This document shows, piece by piece, positions 14,727 to 16,336 of a DNA stretch of 16,336 bases. The first letter of the stretch is position 1, and each line of letters starts with the position of its first letter. The position numbers and the translations under genes were made by a program. This stretch comes from an uncultured Eubacteriales bacterium (lineage in GTDB: Bacteria; Bacillota; Clostridia; Monoglobales; Monoglobaceae), in assembly GCA_900550775.1 (NCBI GenBank), contig URTH01000021.1, forward strand, positions 1 to 16,336, in the 5' to 3' direction. The notes under the pieces were generated by a model that was not told where the DNA came from, did not search any database, and worked only from the letters and a program-made list of their open reading frames with translations.

Positions 14727-14847
14727 AAATAAAATTTAGGTCATGTTGCGGCGGAGAACCGGAAGTGACGGGAAATCGGCGCAACCAATAACCCGTAGGT
14801 ACGTTTTGCAAAAAACCAATGCCTATGTCAAACAGGAGGAAAGAAAA

Positions 14848-15483
14848 ATGAAAAAGGCAATCTTGGGTAAAAAGCTCGGTATGACCCAGATCTTCACAGA
14901 GGACGGCAATTTGGTTCCCGTTACGGTAATCGCTGCTGGTCCTTGTCCTGTTGTCCAGAAAAAAACCGTAGAAGTGGACGGATACAGTGCCGTTCAGGTC
15001 GGTTTTGAGGACAAGAAGGAAAGTCGTTCCAACAAGCCGGAAAAGGGTCATTTTGCAAAAGCAAATGTTCCGGTGAAAAAGTATTTGAAGGAATTCAAGC
15101 TGGAACAGGCCGCTGAGATGAATGTCGGCGATGTACTGGATGTGAATCAGTTTGAAGACGGCGAGGTGCTCGACGTTACCGGTACCAGCAAGGGTCACGG
15201 TTACGCAGGCACGATCAAGAGATGGGGAACACACCGCGGTCCTATGACCCACGGTTCTCACTATCACAGAGGCCCCGGTTCCCTGGGCGCTTGCTCGGAT
15301 CCGTCTCGTGTATTTAAAGGTAAGAAGATGCCGGGTCACTACGGTGTAGACACTGTAACGATCCAGAATCTTGACCTGGTAAAGGTAGATAAAGAACGCA
15401 ATCTTCTGTTGGTAAAAGGTTCGGTTCCCGGACCGAAGGGCGGATTGCTTGTTGTAAAAAATGCAGTCAAGGCAGAAGCCTAG
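14848..15483 (+). CDS. rplC: 50S ribosomal protein L3
   Basis: Encodes 211 residues. ATG 14848 is chosen for its AGGAGGAAAG Shine-Dalgarno and the canonical [16 protein letters not shown] start; the frame stays open to 14743 without signals. The tip-loop region [20 protein letters not shown] and the [20 protein letters not shown] block are intact. L3 is an early assembly protein reaching the peptidyl-transferase centre. It is followed by rplD after 27 nt. Confidence 0.97.
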   Translation: MKKAILGKKLGMTQIFTEDGNLVPVTVIAAGPCPVVQKKTVEVDGYSAVQVGFEDKKESRSNKPEKGHFAKANVPVKKYLKEFKLEQAAEMNVGDVLDVNQFEDGEVLDVTGTSKGHGYAGTIKRWGTHRGPMTHGSHYHRGPGSLGACSDPSRVFKGKKMPGHYGVDTVTIQNLDLVKVDKERNLLLVKGSVPGPKGGLLVVKNAVKAEA

Positions 15484-15510
15484 GACCACAGAGAGAGGAG
15501 GAAATAGAGA

Positions 15511-16134
15511 ATGCCTACAGTAGATGTTTATAATGCTGACGGTAAGGTAGTCGGCAATATGGATTTAAATGAAAACGTGTTCGGTGTTACGGTTCGCAGC
15601 GATGTGATGCATGAAGTTGTTGTGAACTACCTGGCAAACCAGAGACAGGGCACCCAGAGCACAAGAACCAGAACGGAAGTACGCGGCGGCGGCGCTAAGC
15701 CCTGGAGACAAAAGGGGACCGGCCGTGCCCGTCAAGGCAGTATCCGCGCTCCGCAGTGGGTTGGCGGCGGTGTTGCACTCGGCCCCAAGCCCAGAGATTA
15801 CAGATACACTGTAAACAAGAAGGTAAGACGTATGGCCTTAAAGTCCGCGCTGTCTTCTAAGGTAGAAGAGAACGAGATCATCGTTTTGGACGCTTTTTCC
15901 TGCGATGAGATCAAGACCAAGCAGGTGACCACCCTTTTAAAGAACCTGAATGTCAATGAAAAGGCGCTGATTGTTCTTCCGGAGAACGATAAAAACGTTG
16001 TACTTTCTGCAAGAAATATCAAGGGCGTTGACACCACCTATGTGGGTGCAATCAATACCTACGAGGTTTTGAATCATACCAAGTGCATCATCTTAAAGGA
16101 TGCGGTAACCAAGCTTGAGGAGGTGTACGCATAA
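15511..16134 (+). CDS. rplD: 50S ribosomal protein L4
   Basis: Encodes 207 residues; ATG 15511 with GAGAGGAGG about 11 nt upstream. The extended loop reaching the exit tunnel is visible as [20 protein letters not shown] followed by [17 protein letters not shown], unaltered at the segment associated with macrolide resistance. The globular part ends [20 protein letters not shown]. In enterobacteria L4 is also the repressor of the S10 operon, relevant to the leader upstream of rpsJ. Its stop overlaps the rplW start by one base (TAATG). Confidence 0.97.
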   Translation: MPTVDVYNADGKVVGNMDLNENVFGVTVRSDVMHEVVVNYLANQRQGTQSTRTRTEVRGGGAKPWRQKGTGRARQGSIRAPQWVGGGVALGPKPRDYRYTVNKKVRRMALKSALSSKVEENEIIVLDAFSCDEIKTKQVTTLLKNLNVNEKALIVLPENDKNVVLSARNIKGVDTTYVGAINTYEVLNHTKCIILKDAVTKLEEVYA

Positions 16135-16336
16135 TGTTGGCACACGATATTATCAGAAGACCGATTGTTACAGAACGGAGTATGGATCAGGTTGCAGACC
16201 GCAAGTACACCTTTGAGGTTGCAAGAGGCGCAAACAAGATTCAGATCAAAAAAGCAGTGGAAGAGATCTTCAAGGTAGAGGTCGAGAAAGTGACTACCAT
16301 GAACTATATCGGGAAACCGAAAAGACAAGGCGTATT
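16134..16336 (+). CDS. rplW: 50S ribosomal protein L23, 5' part only
   Basis: The first 67 codons are in the window; the gene runs off the 3' end. ATG 16134 overlaps the rplD stop (TAATG), with GAGGAGGT 9 nt upstream inside rplD. The sequence begins [20 protein letters not shown], and [22 protein letters not shown] is the L23 core. L23 lines the tunnel exit and docks SRP and trigger factor. The one-base overlap implies translational coupling with L4. Confidence 0.95.
   Translation, partial: MLAHDIIRRPIVTERSMDQVADRKYTFEVARGANKIQIKKAVEEIFKVEVEKVTTMNYIGKPKRQGV

Noticed and set aside
14743..14847. N-terminal extension of L3
   Set aside because: L3 canonically starts [12 protein letters not shown], exactly at ATG 14848 behind AGGAGG.

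Overview
The window reads as a chromosomal segment of an anaerobic low-to-mid-GC Firmicute. It is most likely a member of the Clostridia, and Lachnospiraceae-like is my best guess. The support is strong GGAGG-type ribosome binding sites, TTGACA/TATAAT promoters, the order L7Ae-like–rpsL–rpsG–fusA–tuf followed by rpsJ–rplC–rplD–rplW, and oxygen-sensitive iron-sulfur redox genes. The assignment is inferred from gene content and style, not from any database search.

Region 1 (1–3970) is a redox operon. It has the 3' end of an FNR-like FAD/NAD(P)-binding subunit with a C-terminal 2Fe-2S site, then a 225-residue ferredoxin-like subunit (one 2Fe-2S and two 4Fe-4S motifs), then a 535-residue fumarate-reductase-type flavoprotein, then a short AspT/YidE/YbjL-family transporter. 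No membrane anchor subunit is seen. The parts fit a soluble NAD(P)H-to-fumarate (or similar enoate) reductase coupled to dicarboxylate export or exchange. A perfect 21-bp inverted repeat sits in the first spacer, and two GC-rich hairpins with the same core follow the flavoprotein and the transporter genes.

Region 2 (3970–5700) holds a tRNA-Ser(GGA) with its own promoter and terminator, then a structured gene-free stretch ending in an orphan terminator. A small lipoprotein with an Ada-like zinc knuckle lies on the minus strand. It diverges, across an AT-rich palindrome-bearing spacer, from two tandem Xre-type regulators whose C-terminal halves are nearly identical but whose helix-turn-helix halves have diverged.

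Region 3 (5790–10780) is the str cluster: an L7Ae-like K-turn protein, rpsL, rpsG, fusA and tuf. A near-consensus promoter lies directly in front of the L7Ae-like gene and a second one in front of tuf. rpoB/rpoC are not immediately upstream, as they commonly are in Firmicutes. Several intercistronic hairpins suggest attenuation or ribosomal-protein feedback.

Region 4 (10930–13876) is a single large secreted protein of 938 residues with two CBM96/DNRLRE-like beta domains, an atrophied bacterial Ig-like domain and further beta-rich domains. It is wedged between tuf and the S10 cluster with its own promoter and terminator.

Region 5 (13940–16336) is the start of the S10 operon: a phased A-tract array, a fully consensus promoter, an unusual roughly 300-nt structured leader, rpsJ, another structured spacer, rplC, rplD and the beginning of rplW.

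Most of the window is housekeeping. The less ordinary items are the redox–transport module with a lost covalent-flavin histidine, the regulator pair facing a lipoprotein, the surface protein at the str/S10 junction, two nearly identical promoter blocks 6.9 kb apart, and the S10 leader RNA.
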